A stretch of 50,702 nucleotides of DNA from Lachnospiraceae bacterium (GCA_017525525.1 JAFXSQ010000037.1:1-50702); one strand, 5' to 3'. Shown: positions 1-9,214, counted from the stretch's first letter. Notes: generated from the sequence alone by a model not told the origin. A program made the numbers and translations.

Positions 1-39
1 GCGATTATGACGAAGTCATAATTTTGCATCGCACCGACT

Positions 40-83
40 TTCGTCATAAGGGGTACCGCGAAGCGGTGGATTCCTTATGACAT
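40..83. repeat. Foldable intergenic repeat, copy 1
   Basis: Hairpin with outer arms GTCATAAGG and CCTTATGAC and inner arms ACCGC and GCGGT around a GAA loop. A near-identical copy lies in the opposite orientation at 16343-16386, differing mainly in the loop (GAA against AAG read on one strand). The match of both arms between copies and the change in the loop suggest a REP- or MITE-like element rather than a gene-specific terminator. No T-run follows it. Confidence 0.75.
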
Positions 84-90
84 TAGACTG

Positions 91-116
91 GGCAGGATTG
101 CTTTAGCAATCGTGCC
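91..116 (+). other. Small hairpin before the STAS gene
   Basis: GGCA-GATTGC and GCAATC-TGCC can pair around a TTTA loop, ending 15 bases before the ribosome site of the STAS gene. Its role is unknown. It is not followed by a T-run, so it is not a standard terminator. Confidence 0.4.
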
Positions 117-144
117 ATTACATATTATACGAGGAGGTAAAGAG

Positions 145-444
145 ATGCTGAGCATAAATAAGATTATCAAAGACGAAAGTGCGGTTTTTAAACTTGAGGG
201 AAGGATTGATACCATAACTTCGCGGGATCTTGCAAAGGAGATAAACAGTGTTCTGGATTCACTCTCGAGTCTTCTGCTTGATTTTGACAAGGTTGAATAT
301 ATATCGTCAGCCGGAATACGTGTACTCATGACAGCTAAAAAATCCATGTCAAACCGGGGAGAGGTAAAGATCACTAACGTCAATGGTAATGTTAAGGATA
401 TATTCGATGCAACAGGGCTCAGCGTGGTTTTGGGGATTGAATAA
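145..444 (+). CDS. STAS-domain protein (anti-sigma factor antagonist type)
   Basis: A 99-residue single-domain STAS protein, the fold used by SpoIIAA/RsbV-type anti-anti-sigma factors. The motif YISSAGIRVL carries the serine that is phosphorylated by a partner kinase in this family. I start it at the ATG at 145 because GAGGAGG lies 8-14 bases upstream; an earlier in-frame ATG at 112 has no ribosome site. It is the first gene of the export operon, followed 51 bases later by the HlyD-like gene. Its role here is unknown; control of cluster expression or of transporter activity is possible. No partner kinase is encoded in the window, but a SpoIIE-type phosphatase lies at 12515. Confidence 0.85.
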   Translation: MLSINKIIKDESAVFKLEGRIDTITSRDLAKEINSVLDSLSSLLLDFDKVEYISSAGIRVLMTAKKSMSNRGEVKITNVNGNVKDIFDATGLSVVLGIE

Positions 445-495
445 GAGAAGACAGACGACTGTATACGGGTTAAACGCTGTTTTTAGGAGGATTTG

Positions 496-924
496 ATGGG
501 TAATAACAACGGTGGAATGTTTAGGAAAAAAGCTATGGAACGGATATCTTCTCCGGAGCAGCTCACTGACTATCTTAAGGTGACAACTCCGGGCATCTGG
601 TTTATCCTTACAGCTGTTATTTTACTGCTCGGCGGACTGATTGCCTGGGCAGCAATGGGAAGACTGGAGACGAAGGTAAGCGCAAAAGCACTGGTTAGTG
701 ATGGACAGGCTTTGCTGACTCCGGCCGAAGCGTCGTCTGTACCGCTAAAGGCAGGAATGGAAGTTGTCATAGCAAATAAAAGATATATCACGTCAAACGA
801 AGTTGAGGATGTATATGGAAGAAGTATGTTATCTGCAGAGGTTGCGCTTCCTGACGGTAATTATGATGCGCAGATCGTCACTGAGAGCGTACACCCGATT
901 TCGTTTCTCGTTGAAAGCAGGTGA
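496..924 (+). CDS. Short HlyD-like NHLM secretion protein
   Basis: A 142-residue protein with a cytoplasmic N-terminus, one membrane segment (about residues 36-57, from IWFILTAV to IAWAAMG) and a short extracytoplasmic part. The N-terminal pattern RISSPEQLTDYLKVTTPGIW before the membrane segment is typical of HlyD-family adaptors in NHLM bacteriocin export systems. The usual adaptor is much longer and has a coiled coil and a lipoyl-like domain; neither is visible, so this is a minimal form. AGGAGG at 485-490 supports the ATG at 496 over a TTG at 493. Its stop overlaps the next gene's GTG, implying translational coupling with the transporter. Confidence 0.75.
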   Translation: MGNNNGGMFRKKAMERISSPEQLTDYLKVTTPGIWFILTAVILLLGGLIAWAAMGRLETKVSAKALVSDGQALLTPAEASSVPLKAGMEVVIANKRYITSNEVEDVYGRSMLSAEVALPDGNYDAQIVTESVHPISFLVESR

Positions 925-3110
925 CACGGATGAGCAGGACTAAGGTAAAACCTACACTTAAAAAGGGTGTGGCCAGAGTTCCGGTTGTCATGCAGCTTGA
1001 AGCCTTAGAGTGCGGAGCGGCGTCACTTGCCATGGTTATGGCCTATTACGGTTTATGGATACCTTTAGAGCAGGTACGATTGGACTGCGGGGTATCGCGT
1101 GACGGTTCCACTGCAAAGAACATACGCAAAGCGGCGGAAAACTATGGCTTCAGCGTGAAAGCCTTTCGCATGACTCCCGAGAGATTAAAGAAGGGGGGAG
1201 GCTATCCATGCATTATACATTGGAACATGAACCATTTCGTGGTTTTGAACGGCTTTAAGGGAAAGTATGCTTATATCAATGACCCGGCCAGGGGCTCGGT
1301 AAGGGTTGGCTGGGACGAGTTTGACAGGTCGTTTACGGGGATTGTTCTGTTCCCGACCCCTTCGGAAAAGTTTGAACCAAGCGGAAAGAGAAGGAGTACT
1401 TTTGAATTTGCGAGGAAAAGGCTTGTCGGAGCCGGGGCGGCAGTGATCTTTGTGATGATCACTACAGCCATAACATATCTCTTTGGTATAGCGGGTTCGG
1501 TTACCTCAAGAATATTCATGGATCGTTTGCTTACGGGCAGGAACAGAGACTGGCTTTATCCCTTTGTGAGCATCATGATCCTCCTTGCGATAGTGCAGAT
1601 CATTGTCGAATGGATCAAGACAATCTATTCGCTTAAGATAAACGGAAAGATGGCTGCCATAGGCAGCTCGACTTATATGTGGAAGGTGCTGAGCCTGCCC
1701 ATGGAATTCTTCTCACAGCGTCTTGCAGGAGATATACAGGGGCGACTGGTGCTCAACGCATCCATTGCGGGTACTTTGGTGGATACCTTTGCGCCTTTGG
1801 TGATCAACTCAGTGATGATGATCTTCTACCTTGTGCTTATGCTTAATCAGAGTATAGTGATCACTCTCGTGGGTGTTGGCACAGTGCTTTTAAATGTGTG
1901 GGTGTCAAGGGTGATCTCCCAAAAAAGGATGAACATAACAAGAGTGCAGATGTGCGACCAGGGCAAGCTTGAAGCCACCACTGTAACGGGTATTGAGATG
2001 ATCGAGACGATCAAGGCCAGCGGAGCGGAGGGAGGCTTCTTCCAGAAGTGGGCAGGCTTTCAGGCGTCGGTTAACAGTCAGAACGCAAAATCAGCGCAGA
2101 ATGAGGCTGTCTGGGGTGTGATACCGTCTCTTTTTTCTACTATCGCCAATTACGCCGTTATCATACTCGGGGTTTATCTTTCTATGGAAGGGAAGTTTAC
2201 TTTAGGCGGTATTCTGCTCTTTCAGGGGTTCTTAGGTGCATTTCTTCAGCCGGCCATGACTTTAGTCAGTGCAGGACAGATGCTTCAGGAGATGCGTACC
2301 CAGATGGAACGTGTTGAGGATGTGATGGAATATCCAAACGATATAGGATTGTTACAGGATTCAGGTGGTGAAACGATCGAACTCGAAAAGCTCAGGGGAG
2401 AGTTGGAAATAAAGGATATAAGCTTCGGGTACTCAAGGCTTGATGCACCGTTGATAGAACATTTTTCTCTGAAGCTGAATGTGGGCGACAGGGTTGCCAT
2501 AGTCGGAGCTTCCGGCTGTGGTAAATCAACGATCTCAAAGCTTATCACAGGACTGTATCAGCCATGGAGCGGAGAGATACTTTTTGACGGAAAACCAAGA
2601 AGCGAATATCAAAGAGATGTTATGACAAGCTCTGTCGCGGTTGTGGATCAGGACATAATCCTCTTTGAGGATACCATCGCCAACAATATAAGGATGTGGG
2701 ATGACTCGATCGAAGACTATGAAATTATCATGGCGGCAAAGGACGCGCAACTGCATGATGATATAGTTCAGATGCCGGGAGGATACCGGCACAGGCTTAC
2801 TTCGGGAGGAAGAGACCTCTCCGGAGGGCAGCGCCAGAGAATGGAGATAGCCCGTGTTCTCGCACAGGATCCCATAATCATCATACTTGATGAGGCGACA
2901 AGCGCTCTTGACGCGAAGACTGAGTATGATGTAGTCAACTCGATAAAGGAAAGAGGAATAACCTGTATTGTGATCGCACACAGGCTTTCTACGGTACGTG
3001 ACTGTGACCAGATAATAGTACTTGATAAAGGCAAGGTGATCGAACAGGGGACTCATGACGAGCTTATGGCAAAAAAGGGAGCTTATGCTGAGCTTGTAAC
3101 CAATGAATAG
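921..3110 (+). CDS. C39-peptidase ABC transporter (PCAT, NHLM type)
   Basis: A peptidase-containing ABC exporter of 729 residues. An N-terminal C39 cysteine protease carries Cys31 (EALECGAAS), His105 (NHFVVL) and Asp121 (NDPARG). A six-helix membrane domain follows (about 160-450), then a nucleotide-binding domain with Walker A GASGCGKST (about 529), signature LSGGQRQRME (about 632) and Walker B IIIILDEATSALD. C39 domains cut leader peptides after a double glycine, which matches the GG ends of the two Nif11 leaders at 8970 and 9284. The GTG at 921 overlaps the upstream stop as GTGA; an ATG at 930 is an alternative start. It works with the second ABC protein at 3123. Confidence 0.93.
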   Translation: MTRMSRTKVKPTLKKGVARVPVVMQLEALECGAASLAMVMAYYGLWIPLEQVRLDCGVSRDGSTAKNIRKAAENYGFSVKAFRMTPERLKKGGGYPCIIHWNMNHFVVLNGFKGKYAYINDPARGSVRVGWDEFDRSFTGIVLFPTPSEKFEPSGKRRSTFEFARKRLVGAGAAVIFVMITTAITYLFGIAGSVTSRIFMDRLLTGRNRDWLYPFVSIMILLAIVQIIVEWIKTIYSLKINGKMAAIGSSTYMWKVLSLPMEFFSQRLAGDIQGRLVLNASIAGTLVDTFAPLVINSVMMIFYLVLMLNQSIVITLVGVGTVLLNVWVSRVISQKRMNITRVQMCDQGKLEATTVTGIEMIETIKASGAEGGFFQKWAGFQASVNSQNAKSAQNEAVWGVIPSLFSTIANYAVIILGVYLSMEGKFTLGGILLFQGFLGAFLQPAMTLVSAGQMLQEMRTQMERVEDVMEYPNDIGLLQDSGGETIELEKLRGELEIKDISFGYSRLDAPLIEHFSLKLNVGDRVAIVGASGCGKSTISKLITGLYQPWSGEILFDGKPRSEYQRDVMTSSVAVVDQDIILFEDTIANNIRMWDDSIEDYEIIMAAKDAQLHDDIVQMPGGYRHRLTSGGRDLSGGQRQRMEIARVLAQDPIIIILDEATSALDAKTEYDVVNSIKERGITCIVIAHRLSTVRDCDQIIVLDKGKVIEQGTHDELMAKKGAYAELVTNE

Positions 3111-3122
3111 GGGGTGCCTGGT

Positions 3123-5324
3123 ATGAACTGGATGAGTGACCAGATTACGGAGCGCCGTGAAGCGGATCAGCAGGCTCTCGAAGAAGCATTCCAAAGGATA
3201 GCAGGCGTTGTTCTCGGAGAAAGAATAGCAGAGAAGCTTTCGGATGACAGGATAATAACAAAGCAGACGATAGATGATATATTCAAGTATTATCATTTAA
3301 AGCCTGTTGATATACCGGAATCGATAAAGGATCCAAATGAGCAGATAGACTATTATATCAGACATTACGGATTTCTAAAAAGGACCGTAGAGTTAAACGG
3401 TAAGTGGTACAGTGAAGCGTACGGTCCTATGCTCGGGTATCTGGAAGAAAGCGGCACACCGGTCGCATTGCTTCCCGGAGTCTATAAAGGTTATTATTAT
3501 ATAGACAATTCAACAGGGGAAAAAGTAAAGATCAATTCAAAGACTGCGGCTAAGATAGGTGTGGAAGCGATATGCTTTTACCGTCCGATGCCCCTTAAAA
3601 AGCTTGGGATAATGGATCTTATCCTTTACATGAAACGCTGCGTGAACGCAGAAGACTCGGCGCTGCTTATACTTGCTGCTTTTGCTGTAGCCTGTATAGG
3701 ACTGCTGTTTCCAAGAATCTCGGCGGCGCTTACGGGACCGGTTCTTTCAAGCGGTGAAAAGTCAGCGCTGATCGGAGCTGCCATAAGCGTCTTGTGTATA
3801 TCGCTTTCTTCGCAGGTCATAAACTCATTAAGAGAGCTTTTATCAAAGCGTGTGGAGATGAAGATAAATGTAGGCGTTGATTCGGCCATGATGATGCGCA
3901 TTTTGTCACTTCCTGTAAGCTTCTTCAGGGAGTACAGTCCCGGTGAGCTTAAAAACAGAGCAAGGTCTGTCAGCACTCTTTGCGGCTTGATGAGAGAGAT
4001 GATACTTACGACCGGTCTTACATCGGTTGCATCGCTTGTATACATAACTCAGATAGTTCATTTTGCGCCCGCTTTGGCATTTACTTCGATTATTATAATT
4101 CTGCTGACGGTGTGCTTTTCGATTGTTGTAACCATGATGAACGTTATGATAAGGCGAAAAGTTATGCTTAGGGAAGCAAAGGAGGCGGGGCTGAGCTACT
4201 CACTTATAACGGGGGTACAGAAGATAAAGCTTGCCGGTGCGGAAAAAAGAGTATTTGCCAGATGGCTCAATATCTATGCAGGTGAAGCAGAGCTAAAGTA
4301 CAATCCGCCGCTGTTTTTGAAGATAAGCAGCGTGATAACAACCGGTATAAACCTGTTCTCGACGATCCTGCTGTATTTCCTTGCTGTTCAAAACGGCATA
4401 GATCAGTCTTCATACTTTGCCTTTACGGCAGCGTACGGTTCGGTAATGGGAGCATTTACAGCTCTTTCAGGCATAGCAGGTTCGGCGGCGGATGTGAAGC
4501 CGATATTAGAGATGGCAGAGCCGTTCCTTCAAAGTGTTCCGGAGATATCTACGGACCGTGAGATAGTAACATCGATATCCGGCAGAGTCGAGCTTGACCA
4601 TGTGTCTTTTCGTTACAGCGACAGTACACCTTACATTCTTGATGATGTCTCTCTTATGATAAATCCGGGAGAGTATGTGGCGATAGTCGGAAGAACCGGC
4701 TGCGGAAAATCAACTTTGATCAGGCTGCTTCTTGGCTTTGAGAAGCCGGAGAAGGGTGCAGTGTATTACGACAATAAGGATGTGTCCTCGCTTGACCCGG
4801 GGTCGCTGAGGAAAAACATAGGAACTGTTACTCAAAACGGAGGACTCTTCCAGGGGGATATATACTCCAACATAGTGATCACCGCTCCGTGGCTTACGGT
4901 GGATGATGCATGGGAGGCGGCGGAGAAGGCGGGGATAGCTGATGACATAAGAAGCATGCCGATGGGGATGTACACACTGATCTCGGAAGGGCATGGAGGA
5001 GTGTCGGGCGGTCAGAGGCAGAGGCTCATGATAGCAAGAGCCATAGCCCCAAAACCAAAGCTCCTTATATTCGATGAAGCCACCTCTGCACTTGACAACA
5101 AGACGCAGAAGCAGGTTTCCGATTCGCTTGATTCCATGGGCTGCACCAGGATTGTGGTTGCCCACAGATTATCCACCATACGGCACTGTGACCGCATAGT
5201 GGTTCTCGACGGAGGACATATCATAGAGGACGGAACCTATGAGGAGCTTATAGCGAAACAAGGTTTTTTTGCGGAGCTTGTCGAAAGACAAAGACTTGAC
5301 ACGGTTGAGGGCACAAAGTTATAA
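3123..5324 (+). CDS. NHLM-type ABC transporter without peptidase
   Basis: A 733-residue ABC exporter half. A cytoplasmic N-terminal region of about 170 residues has no C39 catalytic triad. It is followed by a membrane domain (about 180-460) and a nucleotide-binding domain with Walker A GRTGCGKST, signature VSGGQRQRLM and Walker B LLIFDEATSALD. In NHLM clusters this second ABC protein pairs with the peptidase-bearing one. I prefer the ATG at 3123 (GGGGG 9 bases upstream) over the GTG at 3114. The last residues lie about 100 bases before the radical SAM gene, with no terminator visible between them, so co-transcription is likely. Confidence 0.92.
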   Translation: MNWMSDQITERREADQQALEEAFQRIAGVVLGERIAEKLSDDRIITKQTIDDIFKYYHLKPVDIPESIKDPNEQIDYYIRHYGFLKRTVELNGKWYSEAYGPMLGYLEESGTPVALLPGVYKGYYYIDNSTGEKVKINSKTAAKIGVEAICFYRPMPLKKLGIMDLILYMKRCVNAEDSALLILAAFAVACIGLLFPRISAALTGPVLSSGEKSALIGAAISVLCISLSSQVINSLRELLSKRVEMKINVGVDSAMMMRILSLPVSFFREYSPGELKNRARSVSTLCGLMREMILTTGLTSVASLVYITQIVHFAPALAFTSIIIILLTVCFSIVVTMMNVMIRRKVMLREAKEAGLSYSLITGVQKIKLAGAEKRVFARWLNIYAGEAELKYNPPLFLKISSVITTGINLFSTILLYFLAVQNGIDQSSYFAFTAAYGSVMGAFTALSGIAGSAADVKPILEMAEPFLQSVPEISTDREIVTSISGRVELDHVSFRYSDSTPYILDDVSLMINPGEYVAIVGRTGCGKSTLIRLLLGFEKPEKGAVYYDNKDVSSLDPGSLRKNIGTVTQNGGLFQGDIYSNIVITAPWLTVDDAWEAAEKAGIADDIRSMPMGMYTLISEGHGGVSGGQRQRLMIARAIAPKPKLLIFDEATSALDNKTQKQVSDSLDSMGCTRIVVAHRLSTIRHCDRIVVLDGGHIIEDGTYEELIAKQGFFAELVERQRLDTVEGTKL

Positions 5325-5426
5325 TCTGATGTAAGCTTGATCATTTTTCACAGTGATGTACCGGTCGTTTTTTGGACAAGTGACCTATCCGACATGATCA
5401 TCCGGAAAGGAGGAAGAGCGCGTATT

Positions 5427-6743
5427 ATGCTTCATTATTCAAAGTACAATCATCTGGTCAAAATACCCGATGAGGATGCATATGCGCTTATGAACTTCCG
5501 TACTGCAGCATTCGCGCGGCTTACACCTTTGCAAAAGAGCATGTTCGAAGCTGCGCTTGAGCTGGATGAGGATACCGGCATAGTTCAGACACTCCTGCGG
5601 GGAGGCTTCCTTGTATCCTATGATGAGTTGCGGCACATGCGTACACGGGCTTTTCTGGCAGCGGGTTCCGGACGTGTGCTTGGGCTGACGATTTGTCCGA
5701 CCCTTGCCTGCAATTTTGCCTGCCCGTATTGTTTTGAGGAGCAGCGAACCGGGCGTATGAGTGAGGAGACCAGAGAAGCAGTGGTAAGCTTTGCCCGGCG
5801 CTATCTTGAGCATTTTCCGTGTACTGATATCTCTGTTACCTGGTTTGGCGGCGAGCCGTTGCTCTGTCCGGATATCATAGAGGAGCTTTCTCAAAAGCTG
5901 ATGAAGCTGGCAGAGGAAAAAGGATGCGGCTATAACGCCCGCCTGATCACAAATGGCTGGTTTGTTACACCGGAAAATGTGTCCTTGCTGGAACGTGTAA
6001 ATGTCATTGAGATGCAGATTACGCTGGATGGTCCGACCCCCGAGAGCAATGATCCTCTGAGACGGGAGAAGCATGGCGGCTCCAGCTTTCTTCGTATCAT
6101 GGATAACCTGGAGCACCTGCATACGGACAGGATCAAGGTGATGCTCCGCTGCAATGTAAATAAAGATAATGCCGCGCTTTTTCCTGCATTAAAAGAGAAA
6201 ATAATGGTAATGGCAGAAAAAGCAGGATTCTCTGTGCGGGTTTATCCCGCACGCATGGATGGTGACGAGACCTCTTTAAGTCAGACACGGGATCTGACTC
6301 TGAATATGGATGAATTTCATCACCAGGTTGGCGCCTGGGAGGAGATCCCGTATCATCCGGAGTCAGACTGCTTTATCAACCCGATCTTCTGCATGGCGCA
6401 GAATATCAGCGGTTTTGCCATCGACGAACAGGGAGCGCTTTATAAGTGCTGGGAGGCAGTGGGGCGCGATGCCGTATCTTTCGGCAATGTACGAGACTTT
6501 GATGTTCTGAAGGAATCCCGCGGAGACATGAATGCATGGGACGCTTACTTTGAGACACTCTTTCCGGAGAATGACAGAGAGTGCATGGAGTGCAAGGTCT
6601 TTCCTGTCTGCAAGGGAGGATGTCCGCATAAGCGCCTGACCGGAAGACGTACCTGTTTGCCGGTCAAGTACGATCCGGATGGCTTTGTGCTGAAGCGTTA
6701 TGCTCTCTGGAAACAGAAAAACAAAACGGAGAAATCATTATGA
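5427..6743 (+). CDS. Radical SAM/SPASM peptide maturase
   Basis: A 438-residue radical SAM enzyme with CNFACPYC (CxxxCxxC) binding the SAM cluster, after an N-terminal part of about 80 residues resembling the peptide-binding region of SPASM maturases. The C-terminal SPASM domain has the full seven-cysteine pattern: C-x13-G-x4-C (ending LYKC), then CMECKVFPVCKGGC and a last Cys in RRTC, so two auxiliary iron-sulfur clusters are expected. Such enzymes make thioether, C-C or epimer changes in RiPP cores; which one cannot be told. AAAGGAGGA at 5406-5414 supports ATG 5427; a TTG at 5337 is an unlikely start. It overlaps the next gene as ATGA. Arginine CGC/CGT and leucine CTG dominate, unlike the genes before it. 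Confidence 0.92.
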   Translation: MLHYSKYNHLVKIPDEDAYALMNFRTAAFARLTPLQKSMFEAALELDEDTGIVQTLLRGGFLVSYDELRHMRTRAFLAAGSGRVLGLTICPTLACNFACPYCFEEQRTGRMSEETREAVVSFARRYLEHFPCTDISVTWFGGEPLLCPDIIEELSQKLMKLAEEKGCGYNARLITNGWFVTPENVSLLERVNVIEMQITLDGPTPESNDPLRREKHGGSSFLRIMDNLEHLHTDRIKVMLRCNVNKDNAALFPALKEKIMVMAEKAGFSVRVYPARMDGDETSLSQTRDLTLNMDEFHHQVGAWEEIPYHPESDCFINPIFCMAQNISGFAIDEQGALYKCWEAVGRDAVSFGNVRDFDVLKESRGDMNAWDAYFETLFPENDRECMECKVFPVCKGGCPHKRLTGRRTCLPVKYDPDGFVLKRYALWKQKNKTEKSL

Positions 6744-7813
6744 GTCATCTGATGACAGCAAAGATTGAAGAAACAGGACAGGTTCGTGATTTTCGCCGCC
6801 TGTTTACGCGCGCTGCAAAGGACGGTAGGGAGGAAGAGCTGTTTGGAAGCGGCAGTTTGGAAACGGCAGCAGAAGTCATCCGTAGAGTCTCGATCACCGA
6901 TGTCTTGCCGCTGTTCTATCATCTGGAAATGCCTCTGCTTGGAAAACCGCGCATGGATCTCTTTGTCGAGTATGCATGCAGCAGTATCAGGGTGCCTGTA
7001 CAGTTCGCAGAAGGAGATGGATACGGCTGGCTGACCTTCGTTGAGAACTGCCTGCGGGATGAGGCTTTGCGCGAATATATGCTGAATTTTGCCTTTGACC
7101 TTTCGGAGGGGCAGCAACGACCCAACATCTATCTCATTCCTCCGTTTCGTACCGCCACGGTCGACTATATCCCCAATATGCTGGAGAGGCTTAATCACAC
7201 GAACCGGACAGAGTCCCTCATGGCAGCCTTCAGGGCAGCGCCACCGGGGTGGAAGCCTTATTACGCAGGTCTTATGGAAGCACGTCCGGATTCCCCTGTC
7301 CGTTTTGGCTTTCAAGTGTCGCAGGAGCGCATGTGCCAATATGCGGAGGATATATCGCTTTGGAAAAAAGACCTTTCCGTATATGGCAAAGGAGCGTTCG
7401 GTGAGACCATTACAGAGCAGCTTTCCCTGCTCGCCAGGGAAAAAAGACCATGCGACCTGGATTTGAATATTTATCCTGACGGTTCCTTCGGAGACGGCTT
7501 CGGAGTTACGCTCGATCCGGGCATTAAGCGCCTTGATCCGCGCAGACCGGAAGAGATGATGGGGAGTGGGGTGATGAAGACACTGCTTGACCTGGCAGAG
7601 ATGTGGCAGTTGGCAGATGCACGCCGTGAGCTGATCGGCAAAGCCTGCTATGCCGTCCAGCGAGTTATTCGGGACGGCACAGACCGGGTTCGCGTTGCTG
7701 ATGTCTCGAAGCCCTACGCAATCAAGATCCGCTTTAACGCTGATGGAGCGTGCCTGGCGAAGGTATATATGACATTACTCAGCCGTGAATTGGAGAGATG
7801 GACTTATGAATGA
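6740..7813 (+). CDS. Cluster paralog A, possible ABBA-fold prenyltransferase
   Basis: A 357-residue soluble protein, first of four homologs in the cluster. I do not recognise the family from sequence. Shared blocks in order: GKPRMDLFVEY, FAFDLSEG..PNIYLIP, PPGWKPYYAGLM..PVRFGF, DLDLNIYPDGSFGDGFGV, and a last block IKIRFNADG..AKVYM. Each block reads as a beta hairpin, and helices lie between them, giving about five alpha-beta-beta units. That layout, and K-x-Y/K-x-R pairs in late strands, resembles ABBA prenyltransferases; this is inference only. It starts inside the stop of the radical SAM gene (ATGA), so translation is coupled. A scaffold or recognition role is another possibility. Confidence 0.8.
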   Translation: MSHLMTAKIEETGQVRDFRRLFTRAAKDGREEELFGSGSLETAAEVIRRVSITDVLPLFYHLEMPLLGKPRMDLFVEYACSSIRVPVQFAEGDGYGWLTFVENCLRDEALREYMLNFAFDLSEGQQRPNIYLIPPFRTATVDYIPNMLERLNHTNRTESLMAAFRAAPPGWKPYYAGLMEARPDSPVRFGFQVSQERMCQYAEDISLWKKDLSVYGKGAFGETITEQLSLLAREKRPCDLDLNIYPDGSFGDGFGVTLDPGIKRLDPRRPEEMMGSGVMKTLLDLAEMWQLADARRELIGKACYAVQRVIRDGTDRVRVADVSKPYAIKIRFNADGACLAKVYMTLLSRELERWTYE

Positions 7814-8885
7814 GGAACTTCAAAAGGCAGCAGGGATGACAGAGGATTTTTGCCGCCTCTGCCAAAGAGCAGCGGATGACGGCAGGGGCGAGGCTTTGTT
7901 TGGCAGGGATGCGGAAGCTTATGGGGCAGCCGCAGCAGAGGCGGTAGGAAGAAGTTCTCTCGCGCATACGGACAGGGTGCATTACTACTTCGAGTTCCCG
8001 CTCACAGGCAGATCCGGTTTGGATATCATGGTGCAGTACAGATGCGGCTCCCTGCTGCCGGGCGCTTCTTTCCTGAAGGGAGACGGGTTTGGTTATCAGC
8101 AGTTTTTTGGCAGGCTGGCGGAGGAACAATCCTTCGAGGATTATCTGGTGTTTTTTGCTTTCGACCTGTCAGAGGGAAGGAAACAGCCAAACATCTACCT
8201 GATGCCAAAACTGGCAGGTGCGAACTGCGATTATGTTCCCGGGATGCTGCAGCTGCTGGGAGAAGAGAAGCGCACGGAAAAGACCATGCAGGCCTTTGAC
8301 GCAGCACCGCCCGGGTGGCAGCCTTATTACGCCGGACTGATGAAGACGCGTGAGGGCGCTCCCATCCGACTGGGTTTTGTGACCAAAACAGGGCTTGTCA
8401 ACCGTTATGCTGCCGACAGTGCAATGATCGTACGTGATTTTGGCGTTTATTATCCCGGGGGCGTTCCCGATGTCGTTTGCGAGCAGCTTATGCATCTGGC
8501 TAAGACTACGGAGAAGGATGCGTGCTGGGATATACAGCTCAACCTGTTTGACGACGGCAGTTTTGATGATCATCTGGGGATTACGCCGGATATGGGATTC
8601 CGTTACAACGATGTACGGCATGCTGAGAGAACCCTTGAGAGTGATCGTGTCATCAAGATCATGGAACTGCTGGAAAGCTGGAACTGCGCAGATGACAGGT
8701 GGCATCTGATGGGTGAGGCGTGCTGCGGCATACAGCGCAGGGCAGGCTATAAGACGGACACCGGCACGGTCGTGCACAGACGGGTAGCGGATGCGATACA
8801 GCTGAATGCCGTCAAGGTACGTCTGAAACGCACCGGCGCCTATCTCGCCAAAGGGTATCTTATCGCCACCACCTGGGACCTGTGA
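7806..8885 (+). CDS. Cluster paralog B, possible ABBA-fold prenyltransferase
   Basis: A 359-residue homolog of paralog A, with matching blocks GRSGLDIMVQY, FAFDLSEG..PNIYLMP, PPGWQPYYAGLM..PIRLGF, WDIQLNLFDDGSFDDHLGI and VKVRLKRTG..AKGYL. The helix before the last hairpin (SWNCADDRWHLMGEACCGIQ) also matches its relatives. The ATG at 7806 overlaps the end of paralog A by 8 bases and has GGAGAG upstream; an in-frame ATG at 7785 would add seven residues. It is followed by an 84-base gap and then the first precursor gene. Function is unknown; an isoprenoid transferase acting on the precursor's Trp or Tyr residues is a hypothesis. Confidence 0.8.
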   Translation: MNEELQKAAGMTEDFCRLCQRAADDGRGEALFGRDAEAYGAAAAEAVGRSSLAHTDRVHYYFEFPLTGRSGLDIMVQYRCGSLLPGASFLKGDGFGYQQFFGRLAEEQSFEDYLVFFAFDLSEGRKQPNIYLMPKLAGANCDYVPGMLQLLGEEKRTEKTMQAFDAAPPGWQPYYAGLMKTREGAPIRLGFVTKTGLVNRYAADSAMIVRDFGVYYPGGVPDVVCEQLMHLAKTTEKDACWDIQLNLFDDGSFDDHLGITPDMGFRYNDVRHAERTLESDRVIKIMELLESWNCADDRWHLMGEACCGIQRRAGYKTDTGTVVHRRVADAIQLNAVKVRLKRTGAYLAKGYLIATTWDL

Positions 8886-8969
8886 TATGCGTTCTACCGG
8901 GCTCTTGTTCGCTCCCCGACAAATCAGCCCGCTAAAATAAAAACGAATTAATGAAAAGGAGGTTATCCG

Positions 8970-9200
8970 ATGGGAAACAATTTTGACCCGAAGCAGCTCT
9001 CAAGTGAGCTGCTCCAGAAGATTCATGCGTGCAAGACGCCGGAAGAGCTGGTTGCTTTAGCAAAGGAAAACAACATTGAGCTGACGGCTGAGAAGGCAGC
9101 AGCGTATTTTGCAGAGCTGAATGAGCTTGAAGTCGAATTATCCGACGAGCAGTTGAACAAAGTAGCAGGCGGACGCGATTGCGGCTGGTACTACGACTAG
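8970..9200 (+). CDS. Nif11-leader RiPP precursor 1
   Basis: A 76-residue precursor. The leader has the Nif11-like pattern: an N-terminal helix, the KTPEELVALAKENNIELT segment, and the end VELSDEQLNKVAGG. Cleavage after GG leaves the eight-residue core RDCGWYYD, with one Cys, one Trp and two adjacent Tyr. AAAAGGAGG 6-14 bases before the ATG is among the strongest ribosome sites in the cluster, as expected for a product made in excess over its enzymes. The likely modifying enzyme is the radical SAM protein at 5427 and the likely exporter the C39 transporter at 921. A paralog lies 83 bases downstream. Confidence 0.92.
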   Translation: MGNNFDPKQLSSELLQKIHACKTPEELVALAKENNIELTAEKAAAYFAELNELEVELSDEQLNKVAGGRDCGWYYD

Positions 9201-9214
9201 GGAACTGTCGTGAA

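Noticed and set aside
123-128. TATTAT as a -10 box for the STAS gene
   Set aside because: It is only about 20 bases from the start codon with the ribosome site directly after it, and no -35 box is at the right distance.
2535-3296. 253-codon minus-strand ORF over the ABC transporter genes
   Set aside because: It is a shadow of two clear transporter genes; the translation is low in typical protein features.
5439-6122. 227-codon minus-strand ORF over the radical SAM gene
   Set aside because: Shadow ORF; the plus strand carries the intact SAM-binding and SPASM motifs.
6698-7339. 213-codon minus-strand ORF over paralog A
   Set aside because: Shadow of a gene that has three relatives in the same direction with matching protein blocks.
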